From Fidelibacterota bacterium (GTDB lineage: Bacteria > Fidelibacterota > Marinisomatia > SCGC-AAA003-L08 > TS1B11), in the NCBI GenBank assembly GCA_004124295.1, contig SCKI01000001.1, forward strand, positions 186,001-250,000: DNA of 64,000 bases, in the 5' to 3' direction. Below are positions 45,479 to 54,240 of the stretch, in pieces; positions within the stretch are counted from its first letter, which is position 1, and each line of letters starts with the position of its first letter. The position numbers were made by a program, and so were the translations under genes. Under the pieces are notes generated by a model. The model was not told where the DNA came from. It saw only the letters and a list, made by a program, of their open reading frames with translations, and did not search any database.

Positions 45479-46887
45479 ACATTCCCTGGAATCTGGACGT
45501 CAATCTCAAGGATGTGGTCCTCGATTTCGCCTGGCTGAGCCTGCTGCTGATCGGCGGCGCGGTCCTGCGCCGGTACGTCCGCTTTTTCCAGCGCTACCTG
45601 ATACCCAACAATATCATCGCCGGATTCCTGGGGCTCCTGCTGGGCGCCCAGCTGCTGGATATCACCGGCATGGCGCCGGAAAGGTTGGGGCTGTATGTCT
45701 ACCATCTGCTGGCGCTGGTGTTCATCGCTGTCGGTTTGCGGCAGGAGAAATCGGCCTGGGGCAGCGGCCCGGTCAGCATGGGCCTGAGCTTTGTCACCAC
45801 CTACCTGATTCAGGGCGCCGCCGGATTGCTGATTGCCCTGGGCCTGGTCTACACCGTCATGCCCGACCTGTTCGTCGGCATCGGCCTGCTGCTGCCGCTG
45901 GGTTTCGGCATGGGGCCGGGACTGGCCTACACGATGGGCCACAGCTGGGAAGCCTACGGCTTTTCCGGTGGCGGCGCGGTGGGCCTCACCTTTGCGGCCA
46001 TTGGCTTTCTGATGGCCTATTTCATCGGTATTCCGCTGGTGAACCGGGGCATCCGGCGGGGCTACACGACATTGATCAGTGACCCCGACGCGATCAGCGA
46101 CGCCGTGCGCAAGGGGGTCTACAAGAATACGCCGCTGCGTTCCGCCGGCAACCTGACCATCGCCTCCGAGGCCATGGAACCGATGGCGTTCCAGGTCGGC
46201 CTCATCGGCAGCCTCTACCTGGCAACCTACGGCATCACCTACGGCCTGGACCGGCTGATGATCAGTGGCGGCCTGGAGAACTTTACCGCCACCCTCTGGT
46301 CGTTCCATTTTATTTTGGCGGCCGTGATTACCATGGTTTTCCGCAAGCTGGTCGATATGACCGGCCGGGGCTACCTGATCGACCGGGGCCTGATGACCCG
46401 GGCTGCCGGCGTGTTCATGGACTACCTGGTGGCCGGGTCCATCGCCGCCATCACCTTCCAGGTGGTCTGGGACTACTGGCAACCCATCGTGATGATGGCG
46501 CTTGTGGGAACGCTGTCCACCTACGCCTGGGTCCGCTGGCTGATGCCGAGGGCCTTTGTGGATTATCACTTCGAGCGCTTCATTGCCGTCTTCGGTCAAA
46601 TGACCGGCACCATTAACTCCGGGCTGGTGCTGGTGCGGGTCACCGATCCCGAGTTCGAGACCCCGGTGGCCCAGGATCTGGTCTACGGCAGCGGCGTGGC
46701 CCTGCTGATCGGCTTCCCGTTGCTGCTGGTGCTCAACCTGCCCATGAACATATTTGGCAATACGCTGATTGGCTACTGGATCACCCTGGGCCTGCTGCTG
46801 CTCTATTTCGTGGTGCTGTTCATCGCCTGGCGCTTGACCGGCACCCTGCGCATGAAGGCCGATCCGCTGGGGCGGGAAAACCGGTGA
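45475..46887 (+). CDS. gltS: Sodium/glutamate symporter-like transporter
   Basis: 470 residues with about ten or more membrane helices. [13 protein letters not shown] near 42, [13 protein letters not shown] near 145-160 and [25 protein letters not shown] near 375-400 are GltS-type substrate and Na+ motifs. The GTG start overlaps the acyltransferase stop; the GTGA at the other end joins it to carA, a coupling of glutamate uptake and carbamoyl phosphate synthesis not usually seen. Confidence 0.85.
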   Translation: MNIPWNLDVNLKDVVLDFAWLSLLLIGGAVLRRYVRFFQRYLIPNNIIAGFLGLLLGAQLLDITGMAPERLGLYVYHLLALVFIAVGLRQEKSAWGSGPVSMGLSFVTTYLIQGAAGLLIALGLVYTVMPDLFVGIGLLLPLGFGMGPGLAYTMGHSWEAYGFSGGGAVGLTFAAIGFLMAYFIGIPLVNRGIRRGYTTLISDPDAISDAVRKGVYKNTPLRSAGNLTIASEAMEPMAFQVGLIGSLYLATYGITYGLDRLMISGGLENFTATLWSFHFILAAVITMVFRKLVDMTGRGYLIDRGLMTRAAGVFMDYLVAGSIAAITFQVVWDYWQPIVMMALVGTLSTYAWVRWLMPRAFVDYHFERFIAVFGQMTGTINSGLVLVRVTDPEFETPVAQDLVYGSGVALLIGFPLLLVLNLPMNIFGNTLIGYWITLGLLLLYFVVLFIAWRLTGTLRMKADPLGRENR

Positions 46888-48005
46888 CGGACCGCACTCC
46901 CGCAACCCTGCTGCTGGCCAACGGCGCCCGTTTCGACGGCTACAGTTTCGGCGCGGCCGGGGTGGCCACCGGCGAGGTCTGCTTCAACACCGGCATGACC
47001 GGCTACCAGGAGATCCTCACCGATCCCTCCTACGCCGGCCAATTGGTGACCATGACCTATCCCCACATCGGCAACACCGGCGTCAATGCGGAGGATGTGG
47101 AGTCGGGCCGCATCCAGGTGGCCGGCTTCATCGTCCGGGACGGAACGGTGACCCCCTCCAACCACCGCATGACCCAGACCCTGCCCGACTACCTGGCCGA
47201 GGCCGGCATTGTCGGCATCCAGGACATCGACACCCGCATGCTGGTGCGGATGATCCGCAGCGAAGGGGCCATGAACGGCATCATTGCCAGCGGGACCGAG
47301 GGTGATGATACCAAAGGCCCTGACGATCAGTTCGCAGATCACCTGCGGCAGCAACTGGCCGCCGTTCCGGCCATGACCGGACTCGACCTGGCCAGGCGCG
47401 TCACCTGCCCGAAACCGTACCAATGGAGCAATGGCGCAGGAAAATTTCGGGTGGTGGCCTACGATTTCGGCATCAAGTACAACATTATGCGGCAACTCGA
47501 AAGCCACGACTGCGCTGTCACTATCGTCCCTGCTCACACCCCCGCGGTCGAGGCCCTGGCCCTCAAGCCGGACGGCATCCTCTTGAGCAACGGTCCCGGC
47601 GACCCGGCAGCGGTAACCCCGGCCATCGCGGCGGTTTCCGACCTGCTGGGGAAGGTCCCCATCTTCGGCATCTGCCTGGGGCACCAGATCCTGGCCCTGG
47701 CGCTGGGGGCCGCCACCTACAAGCTTCCCTTCGGCCACCGGGGGCTCAACCATCCGGTGAAAAATCTCATCACCGGCAAGGTGGAGGTGACCAGCCAGAA
47801 CCACGGCTTCGCGGTGGATGAGGCCAGCCTCACCGGCCTGGGCGGCGTGGAGGTGACCCACCTCAACCTCAACGACAACACGGTTGAGGGGCTGACCGCG
47901 CCTGGGGAGCGAGCCTTCAGCGTCCAGTACCACCCGGAGGCGTCGCCGGGACCGCATGACTCGCGGTACCTGTTCGGGCAGTTTGTGGGGATGATGGGGG
48001 GCTGA
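46884..48005 (+). CDS. carA: Carbamoyl phosphate synthase small (glutaminase) subunit
   Basis: 373 residues from GTG. N-terminal CPSase small-chain domain ([24 protein letters not shown] near 28-50), then a class I glutamine amidotransferase with nucleophile Cys in [12 protein letters not shown] near 260, and the catalytic His/Glu in [11 protein letters not shown] near 352. It releases ammonia from glutamine for carbamoyl phosphate (arginine and pyrimidine synthesis). carB is not adjacent. Confidence 0.95.
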   Translation: MTDRTPATLLLANGARFDGYSFGAAGVATGEVCFNTGMTGYQEILTDPSYAGQLVTMTYPHIGNTGVNAEDVESGRIQVAGFIVRDGTVTPSNHRMTQTLPDYLAEAGIVGIQDIDTRMLVRMIRSEGAMNGIIASGTEGDDTKGPDDQFADHLRQQLAAVPAMTGLDLARRVTCPKPYQWSNGAGKFRVVAYDFGIKYNIMRQLESHDCAVTIVPAHTPAVEALALKPDGILLSNGPGDPAAVTPAIAAVSDLLGKVPIFGICLGHQILALALGAATYKLPFGHRGLNHPVKNLITGKVEVTSQNHGFAVDEASLTGLGGVEVTHLNLNDNTVEGLTAPGERAFSVQYHPEASPGPHDSRYLFGQFVGMMGG

Positions 48006-48120
48006 ACCGCAGAGACGCAGAGGGCGCAGAGGGGAAAAAGAAGAATGAAACCGCCAAGGCGCCAAGTCCGCCAGGAAGAATTGAACCACGGAGACACGGA
48101 GGACACAGAGAGTTTAGAGA
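48003..48120. repeat. Imperfect intergenic repeats (GAACCNCNGAGAC... and CCGCCAAGGCGCCAAG)
   Basis: Two related units, GAACCGCAGAGACGCAGAGG and GAACCACGGAGACACGGAGG, flank a AACCGCCAAGGCGCCAAG block (48049-48066). The same 18 bases recur at 61810-61827. This looks like a dispersed intergenic repeat family. Confidence 0.65.
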
Positions 48121-48245
48121 GTCAAAGGGTTAGAGTCACCCTGAGGCTGTTAGCATGAATTCTAGAAAGGAACCATCTGCCATATGGTGACTTTGATGAG
48201 GGGCAATTGTATATTCTGCATGGAATGCATCTAAAGAGCGGGTCT

Positions 48246-48698
48246 ATGATCGATAAAACATTAATTATTAAATGGTTGCGTGAAGAATCAACCGAGGGTT
48301 CCGAATTGGAAGAAATTAAGCACGAGAATGCAGATTGGATAATAGTAGCTCAAATAGAAAAATTTCCGACGCTGTTCATTATGCCTAAGGACAAGAGTTA
48401 CCTCCAAATCCAGCGCGGTATAATTTTAGCCGATAGTCAAATAAAATTACTAAAAAAAATGAGATCTAAGAGGCGGTCCCAGTTTTATTACACACTAAAA
48501 AAGAGTATTTTAATGACTAAAGTGCGGTACACTCTTATTTTTCCACCTGATGCCCCATCAATACTCCATGAAATTAAATTACTATCGCGTGTGTACGAAG
48601 ATTCTCTTAACCAAGATAATTTTATCCAAGTTCTATTTGATGTTCACAACACTACCGTATTGATGGTCAATGAAATCAATTATCATATAGGTGATTAG
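48246..48698 (+). CDS. DUF2299-like protein, AT-rich island gene 1
   Basis: 150 residues from ATG 48246; a TTG at 48207 would add 13. Strongly AT-rich. LREESTEGSELEEIKHENADWIIVAQIE, FIMPKDKSYLQIQRGIILADSQIKLL and LLSRVYEDSLNQDNFIQVLFDVHNTTVLMV resemble the archaeal/bacterial DUF2299 pattern (WxIxV...IYxDgL...). Function unknown. Three bases separate it from the next island gene. Confidence 0.6.
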   Translation: MIDKTLIIKWLREESTEGSELEEIKHENADWIIVAQIEKFPTLFIMPKDKSYLQIQRGIILADSQIKLLKKMRSKRRSQFYYTLKKSILMTKVRYTLIFPPDAPSILHEIKLLSRVYEDSLNQDNFIQVLFDVHNTTVLMVNEINYHIGD

Positions 48699-48700
48699 AT

Positions 48701-49510
48701 ATGAATGCATTGATTCACACGACAAAAAGATCAGCGAGTGATTTTGGCGCAATAGGATTATTTCGCCTGAATAGAAAATCATCAGATCCCCCCACGGATG
48801 ATCATTTTCCAGATCAGGATAATTGGGCAGCCGTTATTACTCAAGAGAGGTCGACAGATAAAAAGGCTTTCGATAGTTTAATTGACCAAACTGAGGATGT
48901 TGTCTCGTTTCCGACCGATTTAATCGGGCAGACTGGGCTCCAATTATTCCGTGTCTTGGGTAAGGGGGAAGGGAGCATAGATACTGGCTTGATGACTGAT
49001 GATCAAACTGAGGAATCTTGGGATATAATCCATGTTCCATTAAGTCAGGTATCGATTTTCCCAAAAGCATCTACTGACTTTCTTTTATATGACCAGCTTG
49101 ATGATGAACTAAATATTGATGATCTATTTCGTGCTTTGCATGGCTCAATTGATAAAAATGAGCGCGAGAGCTATCTTATGCAATTTTCATCCGGCGTTGT
49201 CAATGCGCAAATCTCGCTGGATGAAGTTGCGTCTCTGCTAGATAAAGCCAATTTAAGCCCCGAAGACACCTATGATATTATTAGTACAATTTCTGATTTA
49301 GGGGATCATGCCCCGGCAGGTGTGCCAAATATGTTGGTTGATATGTTGAGCAGTCGCAGCGCCTATAAAAGGCATATTGCGATAAGTGGGCTGGTCCGGC
49401 TAAAGGATAAAGGTGCACTGCAAGCCTTAAAAGAGCTTCAAAATAAAGAACAGTCCACAGTTGTAAAAAAGAGCGCCCTCAGAGCAATTCAAATAATTGA
49501 GGGTGCATAA
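48701..49510 (+). CDS. Unknown protein with C-terminal HEAT-like repeats, island gene 2
   Basis: 269 residues, AT-rich and acidic. The first 110 residues match nothing I know. Residues about 200-265 are two HEAT-like helical pairs (VPNMLVDMLSSRSAYKRHIAISGLVRLKD, ALQALKELQNKEQSTVVKKSALRAIQII), a protein-binding module. Packed 2 bases after gene 1 and 3 bases before gene 3, so the three probably act together. Confidence 0.55.
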   Translation: MNALIHTTKRSASDFGAIGLFRLNRKSSDPPTDDHFPDQDNWAAVITQERSTDKKAFDSLIDQTEDVVSFPTDLIGQTGLQLFRVLGKGEGSIDTGLMTDDQTEESWDIIHVPLSQVSIFPKASTDFLLYDQLDDELNIDDLFRALHGSIDKNERESYLMQFSSGVVNAQISLDEVASLLDKANLSPEDTYDIISTISDLGDHAPAGVPNMLVDMLSSRSAYKRHIAISGLVRLKDKGALQALKELQNKEQSTVVKKSALRAIQIIEGA

Positions 49511-49513
49511 CAG

Positions 49514-50029
49514 TTGGCCTACTTTCTGCGTAAGGTAGATTATGCGCATCAAACTATTTGGGAGGGCAACTGGGGTGATGAATACCCATGGCTGATCATG
49601 CCCGGTCTGCCCTCGGATTTACTTGGAAATGAGGCTGTACGGACTGATAATTGTGAATTATCGGTCTATTTTATTAATGAAGACAAATCTAACATTAATC
49701 GCGTCATGGCTGCTTTAAATGCAAAGAGAGAATTCTTGACAGATACAGGTTACCTGTTGTTTGAAGAATCATTGCCCTCAGATATTGGAATTAAGGTGCA
49801 GCAAACAGACGGGGAGACTTATGATGATCATTTAAATAAGAATTGGCATTATGATTTAGTTGAACTGAACGCTGATGCTATTGTGAATTTATGCGAAGCC
49901 CTTGTTGAACGCTGTGAGATTGAGTCTCTTTTTAAAGATGATGTTATCAAATTAATTGGCCAGTCTATGTCCAACAAATATTTGCGAAAAGTTTCAAAGG
50001 GAATAAGAAAAGAGTTACCACGTAATTAA
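49514..50029 (+). CDS. Unknown protein, AT-rich island gene 3
   Basis: 171 residues from a TTG start. Trp-rich N-terminus (TIWEGNWGDEYPWLIM) and an acidic body; the last 50 residues are helical and charged. I recognise no family. Position and base composition tie it to genes 1 and 2; the set may be an immunity or stress cassette, but nothing in the sequence proves it. Confidence 0.5.
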   Translation: MAYFLRKVDYAHQTIWEGNWGDEYPWLIMPGLPSDLLGNEAVRTDNCELSVYFINEDKSNINRVMAALNAKREFLTDTGYLLFEESLPSDIGIKVQQTDGETYDDHLNKNWHYDLVELNADAIVNLCEALVERCEIESLFKDDVIKLIGQSMSNKYLRKVSKGIRKELPRN

Positions 50030-50052
50030 TTGAAGCGACATTGTCGATTCAT

Positions 50053-50106
50053 TTAGATCCCCACCACCTCCCTCACCATATTCCACCCGTACCCGTACCC
50101 CAGCGA
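50053..50106 (-). pseudogene. Remnant of a hutI C-terminus
   Basis: On the minus strand this reads SLGYGYGWNMVREVVGI and a stop (TAA at 50053). It parallels the real HutI end WLGYGFGWNPVKEVISS at 50221. At the DNA level 50074-50105 and 50240-50271 agree in 28 of 32 bases. It is a duplicated, diverged tail lying between the AT-rich island and intact hutI. Confidence 0.68.
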
Positions 50107-50189
50107 AGACACTCACCCCATTCGTTGTCGCGAAGTCCCCTCTCTCCCCGACGCCCAGGTCGGGACAGGGTGGAAAGAGGGGGAACCAG

Positions 50190-50224
50190 CAACCTGAAAC
50201 CTGAAACCCGAAACTAGAAACTAA
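50190..50224. repeat. Short tandem CTGAAAC-type repeat
   Basis: AACCTGAAACCTGAAACCCGAAACTAGAAACTA: degenerate 7-8 base units running up to the hutI stop codon. Common type of intergenic slippage sequence. Confidence 0.5.
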
Positions 50225-51447
50225 CTACTAATAACTTCTTTCACCGGATTCCACCCGAAGCCGTACCCCAGCCATTTGTGGTCCGGGAAGTGGCAGATGA
50301 TAACGTCCCCCTTCTTCCCCGGTTCCAGGCTGCCGACCTCATTCGCCAGCCCCAGGGCGTGGGCGCCGTTGATGGTGCTCGCCACGATGGCCTCGGCCAC
50401 GGTCATGCCCAGGTGGCGGGTGGCCAGGGCGATCATCATCGGCATGGAGGGGCTGAAGGACGAGCCCGGGTTGAAATCGGTGGCCAGGGCCACGGGCACC
50501 CCTGCATCAATGATCCGGCGGCCGTCGGCGTACTGGTCATGGCCAAGGTGAAAGGTCACCCCAGGCAGCAGGGTGCCAATGGCGCCTGAGTCTGCCAAAG
50601 CTGCCAGTCCGGCATCATCAATGTGGTCGAGGTGATCGACGCTCACTGCGCCCAGCTCTCCCGCCATGGCGGGACCGCCCAGTTCGTTGAACTGCCCGGC
50701 GTGCAGCTTCAGTCCGTAGCCGAGGGCCTTGGCCCCCTCCAGCAGTTCCCGCGTCTCATTGATGTCGAACGCCTCGCTTTCGCAGAAGACGTCGAAATAG
50801 TCGGCCAGGTTCGCATGGCGAACTTCAGCGGCCACCTCCATCACCAGCTCGAGATACCCCTGCCGGTCATCGGCGAATTCTGGAGGCACAATGTGCCCGC
50901 CGAGATAGGTGGTGGCGATGGTCTGGGGCGCTTCCGCGCCCAGCTGCCGGGCGATGCGCAGTAGACGGAGCTCCGTCTCCCGGTCCAGGCCGTAGCCCGA
51001 CTTGATCTCCACCGTCGTCGTCCCCAGGGCCAGCATGCGCTCGAGCCACAGGCGGCCGTGGGCCAGCAGATCGGCCTCCGTGGCCTGGCGGGTCGCCTGC
51101 ACCGTGCTCTGGATGCCGCCCCCGGCCCGCAGAATCTCCAGGTAGTCCCGGCCCTGCATGCGTTGCTCCCATTCGCTGGACCGGTCGCCGGCGAACAGCA
51201 GATGGGTATGGGCATCGACGAAGCCCGGCAGCACCACGCCGCCCCCGGCATCGATGCTCTCGACATCAGGGGTGGCGTACTTCCGGCGCAGTTCACCTTC
51301 CGGCCCGACGGCAACGATTTTGCCATGTTCCAGCACCACGGCACCGTTTTTGATGACGCTTAGCGTCCCTTGATCGGCGCCCCGGGCGGGACGGTCAGAG
51401 AACCCGGCGCAGGTGACCACTTCGGCGGCGTTGACGATGATCTGCAT
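50221..51447 (-). CDS. hutI: Imidazolonepropionase
   Basis: 408 residues of the amidohydrolase fold. Metal motif VDAHTHLLFAGDR near 75, KSGYGLDRETELRLLRIARQL near 150, LHAGQFNELG near 240, and the metal Asp in ATDFNPGSS near 320. Third step of histidine breakdown: opens imidazolone propionate to N-formiminoglutamate. Last gene of hutG-hutU-hutI, 5 bases after hutU. Confidence 0.96.
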   Translation of the reverse strand: MQIIVNAAEVVTCAGFSDRPARGADQGTLSVIKNGAVVLEHGKIVAVGPEGELRRKYATPDVESIDAGGGVVLPGFVDAHTHLLFAGDRSSEWEQRMQGRDYLEILRAGGGIQSTVQATRQATEADLLAHGRLWLERMLALGTTTVEIKSGYGLDRETELRLLRIARQLGAEAPQTIATTYLGGHIVPPEFADDRQGYLELVMEVAAEVRHANLADYFDVFCESEAFDINETRELLEGAKALGYGLKLHAGQFNELGGPAMAGELGAVSVDHLDHIDDAGLAALADSGAIGTLLPGVTFHLGHDQYADGRRIIDAGVPVALATDFNPGSSFSPSMPMMIALATRHLGMTVAEAIVASTINGAHALGLANEVGSLEPGKKGDVIICHFPDHKWLGYGFGWNPVKEVISS

Positions 51448-51452
51448 GGCGC

Positions 51453-53219
51453 TCAGGGGATGCGGATGCCTTTGGCGCCGGCGGTGGCCTGGGCCTCGGG
51501 ATAGCCGGCCAGGGCGTGACGGGCCACCCCGCTGCCGGGATCGACCGTGAGGACCCGGTTGAGGCGCTCGGCCCGCTCGTAGGTGCCGTCGGCGACAATG
51601 ACCATGCCGGCGTGCAGGGCGTTGCCGATCCCGACGCCGCCCCCATGATGGAAGGACACCCAGGATGCGCCGGCGGCGGTATTCAAGGCAAAGTTGATCA
51701 GGGGCCAGTCCGCGATGGCATCGGAGCCGTCCAGCATGCCTTCGGTTTCGCGGTCCGGGGAAGCCACGGAGCCGGTGTCGAGATGGTCCCGGCCGATGAC
51801 GATAGGGGCGCTCACCTTGCCATCGGCAATCAGGCCGTTGATGGTCTCGCCGAACAGGGCCCGGTCGCCGTAGCCGAGCCAGCAGATGCGACTTGGCAGA
51901 CCGAGAAAGGGCACCTTTTCGGCGGCCAGGCGGAGCCAGCGCTGGAGACCTTCGTCATCGGGGAAAAGCTTGAGCAGCGCGGCGTCGATAGTGTGGATAT
52001 CCTGGGGATCACCGGACAGGGCCGCCCAGCGGAAGGGACCCATACCCCGGCTGAACAGGGGCCGGATATAGGCCGGCACGAAACCGGGATAGAGGTACTC
52101 CCCGGCCTTGTCCCTGACCGTAAGCCCGGCCGCCTCCGCCTGGGCCCGGAGGTTGTTGCCGTAGTCGAAGGTCACCGCGCCCTGCTGCTGCATGGCCAGG
52201 ATGGCCTCCACATGTTGGGCGATGGAATCGAGGGAGCGCCGATGATAGCTGGCCAGATCGCTGAGCCGGAGGGCGTCCAGTTCGTCCGGATCGCCGATCG
52301 GCACATAGGCCCCCAGATCGTGGGCCGGGGTCTGGTCGGAGACCATATCCGGGATGGCCCCTTGGGCGACCATGGCCGGGAAAACTTCGGCGGCATTCCC
52401 CACCAGACCGATGGAAAGCGGTTGGCCTGCGGTCCGGGCCTTGTCCGCCCAGGCCAGCGCTTCGTCCAGGGAGGCGGTCATCCGGTCGCAGTAGCCTTCG
52501 TCCACCTTGCGCTGGATGCGCTCGGCCCGCACCTCCACATCAATGAGGACCCCCTCGTTCATGGTCACCGCCAACGGCTGGGCGCCGCTCATGCCGCCCA
52601 TACCGGCCGTGAGGATCAGTTTGCCCTTGAGCGAAGGGGTCTGGTAGTGGGTCTCGGCGGCCGCGAGGTAGGTCTGATAGGTCCCCTGCAGGATGCCCTG
52701 CGTGCCGATATAGATCCACGATCCGGCGGTCATCTGGCCGTACATGGTCAGGCCGGCCCGGTCGAGGGCGTCGAAATGCTCCTGGGTTGCCCAGCGGGGC
52801 ACCAGGTTGCTGTTGGCGATAATGACCCGGGGAGCGTGTTCGTGGGTCCGGGCCACATAGACCCCCCGACCCGATTGGACGCAGAGGGTTTCATCAGGGG
52901 CCAGCGTTTCGAGGCTGGCGATGAGCTTGTGGAATTCGTGCCAGTTCCGGGCCGCCCGCCCGGTGCCGCCGTAAATGATGAGCTGCTCCCAATCGATGGC
53001 ATTGGCCGGATCGACATTGTTTTGGAGCATCCGCTTGGCCGCCTCGGTGTCCCAGGTCCGGGCCGTGCGGGTGGTGCCGGTCGCCGCCACTGGCGGGGTC
53101 TGCGGTTTGGCGTCCATGTGCATAGGCCGGCCGTGGCTGAGCAGCTCAGCCCCGATATCGCAGCTGCAGCCGTAGTGGGCCCGTTCCCGCTTGATGATTT
53201 GCCGGTCGGTCAATTCCAA
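51453..53219 (-). CDS. hutU: Urocanate hydratase with N-terminal extension
   Basis: 588 residues from TTG 53219, backed by AGGAGGG just upstream. The usual family start (PPVAATGTTRTARTWDTEAAKRMLQNN) begins near residue 40; typical urocanases are about 555 residues. Signatures: IYGGTGRAARNW, the NAD-binding GGMSGAQPLAVTMNEGV near 210, YGDRALFGETINGL and VSFHHGGGVGIGNALHAGM. It converts urocanate to imidazolone propionate. The extra 34 residues hold a Cys pair (GCSCDIG). Confidence 0.96.
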   Translation of the reverse strand: MELTDRQIIKRERAHYGCSCDIGAELLSHGRPMHMDAKPQTPPVAATGTTRTARTWDTEAAKRMLQNNVDPANAIDWEQLIIYGGTGRAARNWHEFHKLIASLETLAPDETLCVQSGRGVYVARTHEHAPRVIIANSNLVPRWATQEHFDALDRAGLTMYGQMTAGSWIYIGTQGILQGTYQTYLAAAETHYQTPSLKGKLILTAGMGGMSGAQPLAVTMNEGVLIDVEVRAERIQRKVDEGYCDRMTASLDEALAWADKARTAGQPLSIGLVGNAAEVFPAMVAQGAIPDMVSDQTPAHDLGAYVPIGDPDELDALRLSDLASYHRRSLDSIAQHVEAILAMQQQGAVTFDYGNNLRAQAEAAGLTVRDKAGEYLYPGFVPAYIRPLFSRGMGPFRWAALSGDPQDIHTIDAALLKLFPDDEGLQRWLRLAAEKVPFLGLPSRICWLGYGDRALFGETINGLIADGKVSAPIVIGRDHLDTGSVASPDRETEGMLDGSDAIADWPLINFALNTAAGASWVSFHHGGGVGIGNALHAGMVIVADGTYERAERLNRVLTVDPGSGVARHALAGYPEAQATAGAKGIRIP

Positions 53220-53224
53220 AACGG

Positions 53225-54205
53225 TTAACCCTCCTGCTGCCGCTGCGCCACTCCGGCCAGGAAAGCGTGCAGCAACAGCGCCGCCAGCCGGGAAGTGCGG
53301 TTATCGGTGTCGTGGGGCGGTGAGAGTTCCATCAGCTCGAACAGGCGGACCTTGGCTGCGCGGCCCGCCTCATAGGCCAGGGCCCGGCCTTCCTCGGCGG
53401 TGAGCCCTTCGGTGCCGGGGGCAGAGACCCCGGGAGCATAGGCGGCGGCGAAGACGTCCAGATCGATGGAGACGAACAGTCCCTCGGCTTGCCCGGCCAG
53501 GCGGTGCAGTTCGCCGGCCAGAACGTTGGCCGTACCACCCTCCCTGAGCCTCTCCAGGCCCCACAAGCCGACCTGCCGCTCCCTGGCCCAGGCCATATGT
53601 GCCTGGCTGTTCACGGCGCTGTGCAGGCCCAGGGTCACCAGGTGGCTGCCGCGTACGCCCAGCTCCTCGATGATGCGCCGGTAGGGGGTGCCGCTATGGC
53701 AGATGCCGTCCAGCACCTCCCGCATGTCGAGATGGGCGTCGATATTGACTCCGCCGATGGAGGTAAACCTCTGCTGCAGCCCTTTGGCCGAACCAAACGT
53801 GGCATCGTTGCCGCCACCAATGACCACCGCAATGGCCCCGGTCTGGAGAATGGCCGCTACCGCCTCGGCGAGCCTGTTGTGGGTGGCCGCCGGGTCACCG
53901 GAGACAGTCTCCAGATCGCCCGCATCGGCCAGGCTGAGCTGGTCGAAATCGGTTGCCCGGCCGGCATCGTGGGTCGTGCCGAAACGGAGCAGGGCCTGGC
54001 GGAAGGCGCTGGGCCCCTCGATGGCACCGGGACGGCCGCCGTTAAGCAGTACCCCTTCATCGAATGGGACGCCAATGATAACGATGTCGGCAGCCTCGCC
54101 GTCCCAGGGCTGCAGACGGTGCTTGATGCGCGGATCGGCCGGGTTGGCCAGGTCAGCGGGAAAAGGTATCGCCGCCGGTTTGGTATGGGGTGCGGGACGG
54201 ACCAT
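53225..54205 (-). CDS. hutG: Formimidoylglutamase (arginase superfamily)
   Basis: 326 residues. Metal motifs of the ureohydrolase fold: NIDAHLDMRE near 155 and SIDLDVFAAAYAPGVSAPG near 250. The first metal ligand His of GG(D/G)H is Asn here (VVIGGGNDATFG). HutG hydrolyses N-formiminoglutamate to glutamate and formamide, the final step of the route. First gene of the hut operon; 5 bases precede hutU. Confidence 0.9.
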   Translation of the reverse strand: MVRPAPHTKPAAIPFPADLANPADPRIKHRLQPWDGEAADIVIIGVPFDEGVLLNGGRPGAIEGPSAFRQALLRFGTTHDAGRATDFDQLSLADAGDLETVSGDPAATHNRLAEAVAAILQTGAIAVVIGGGNDATFGSAKGLQQRFTSIGGVNIDAHLDMREVLDGICHSGTPYRRIIEELGVRGSHLVTLGLHSAVNSQAHMAWARERQVGLWGLERLREGGTANVLAGELHRLAGQAEGLFVSIDLDVFAAAYAPGVSAPGTEGLTAEEGRALAYEAGRAAKVRLFELMELSPPHDTDNRTSRLAALLLHAFLAGVAQRQQEG

Positions 54206-54240
54206 GGGCCTGCGAATTTAGGGCCGCCCGGCCTTCGGCT

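Noticed and set aside
45433-46905. Open frame of 490 codons opposite gltS
   Set aside because: Gln/His-rich antisense shadow; gltS is clearly real.
50190-50224. Possible CRISPR-like array
   Set aside because: Units are only 7-8 bases with no spacers; a plain slippage repeat.
51516-53228. Open frame of 570 codons opposite hutU
   Set aside because: Shadow of urocanase; Gly/His/Pro-rich with no domain.
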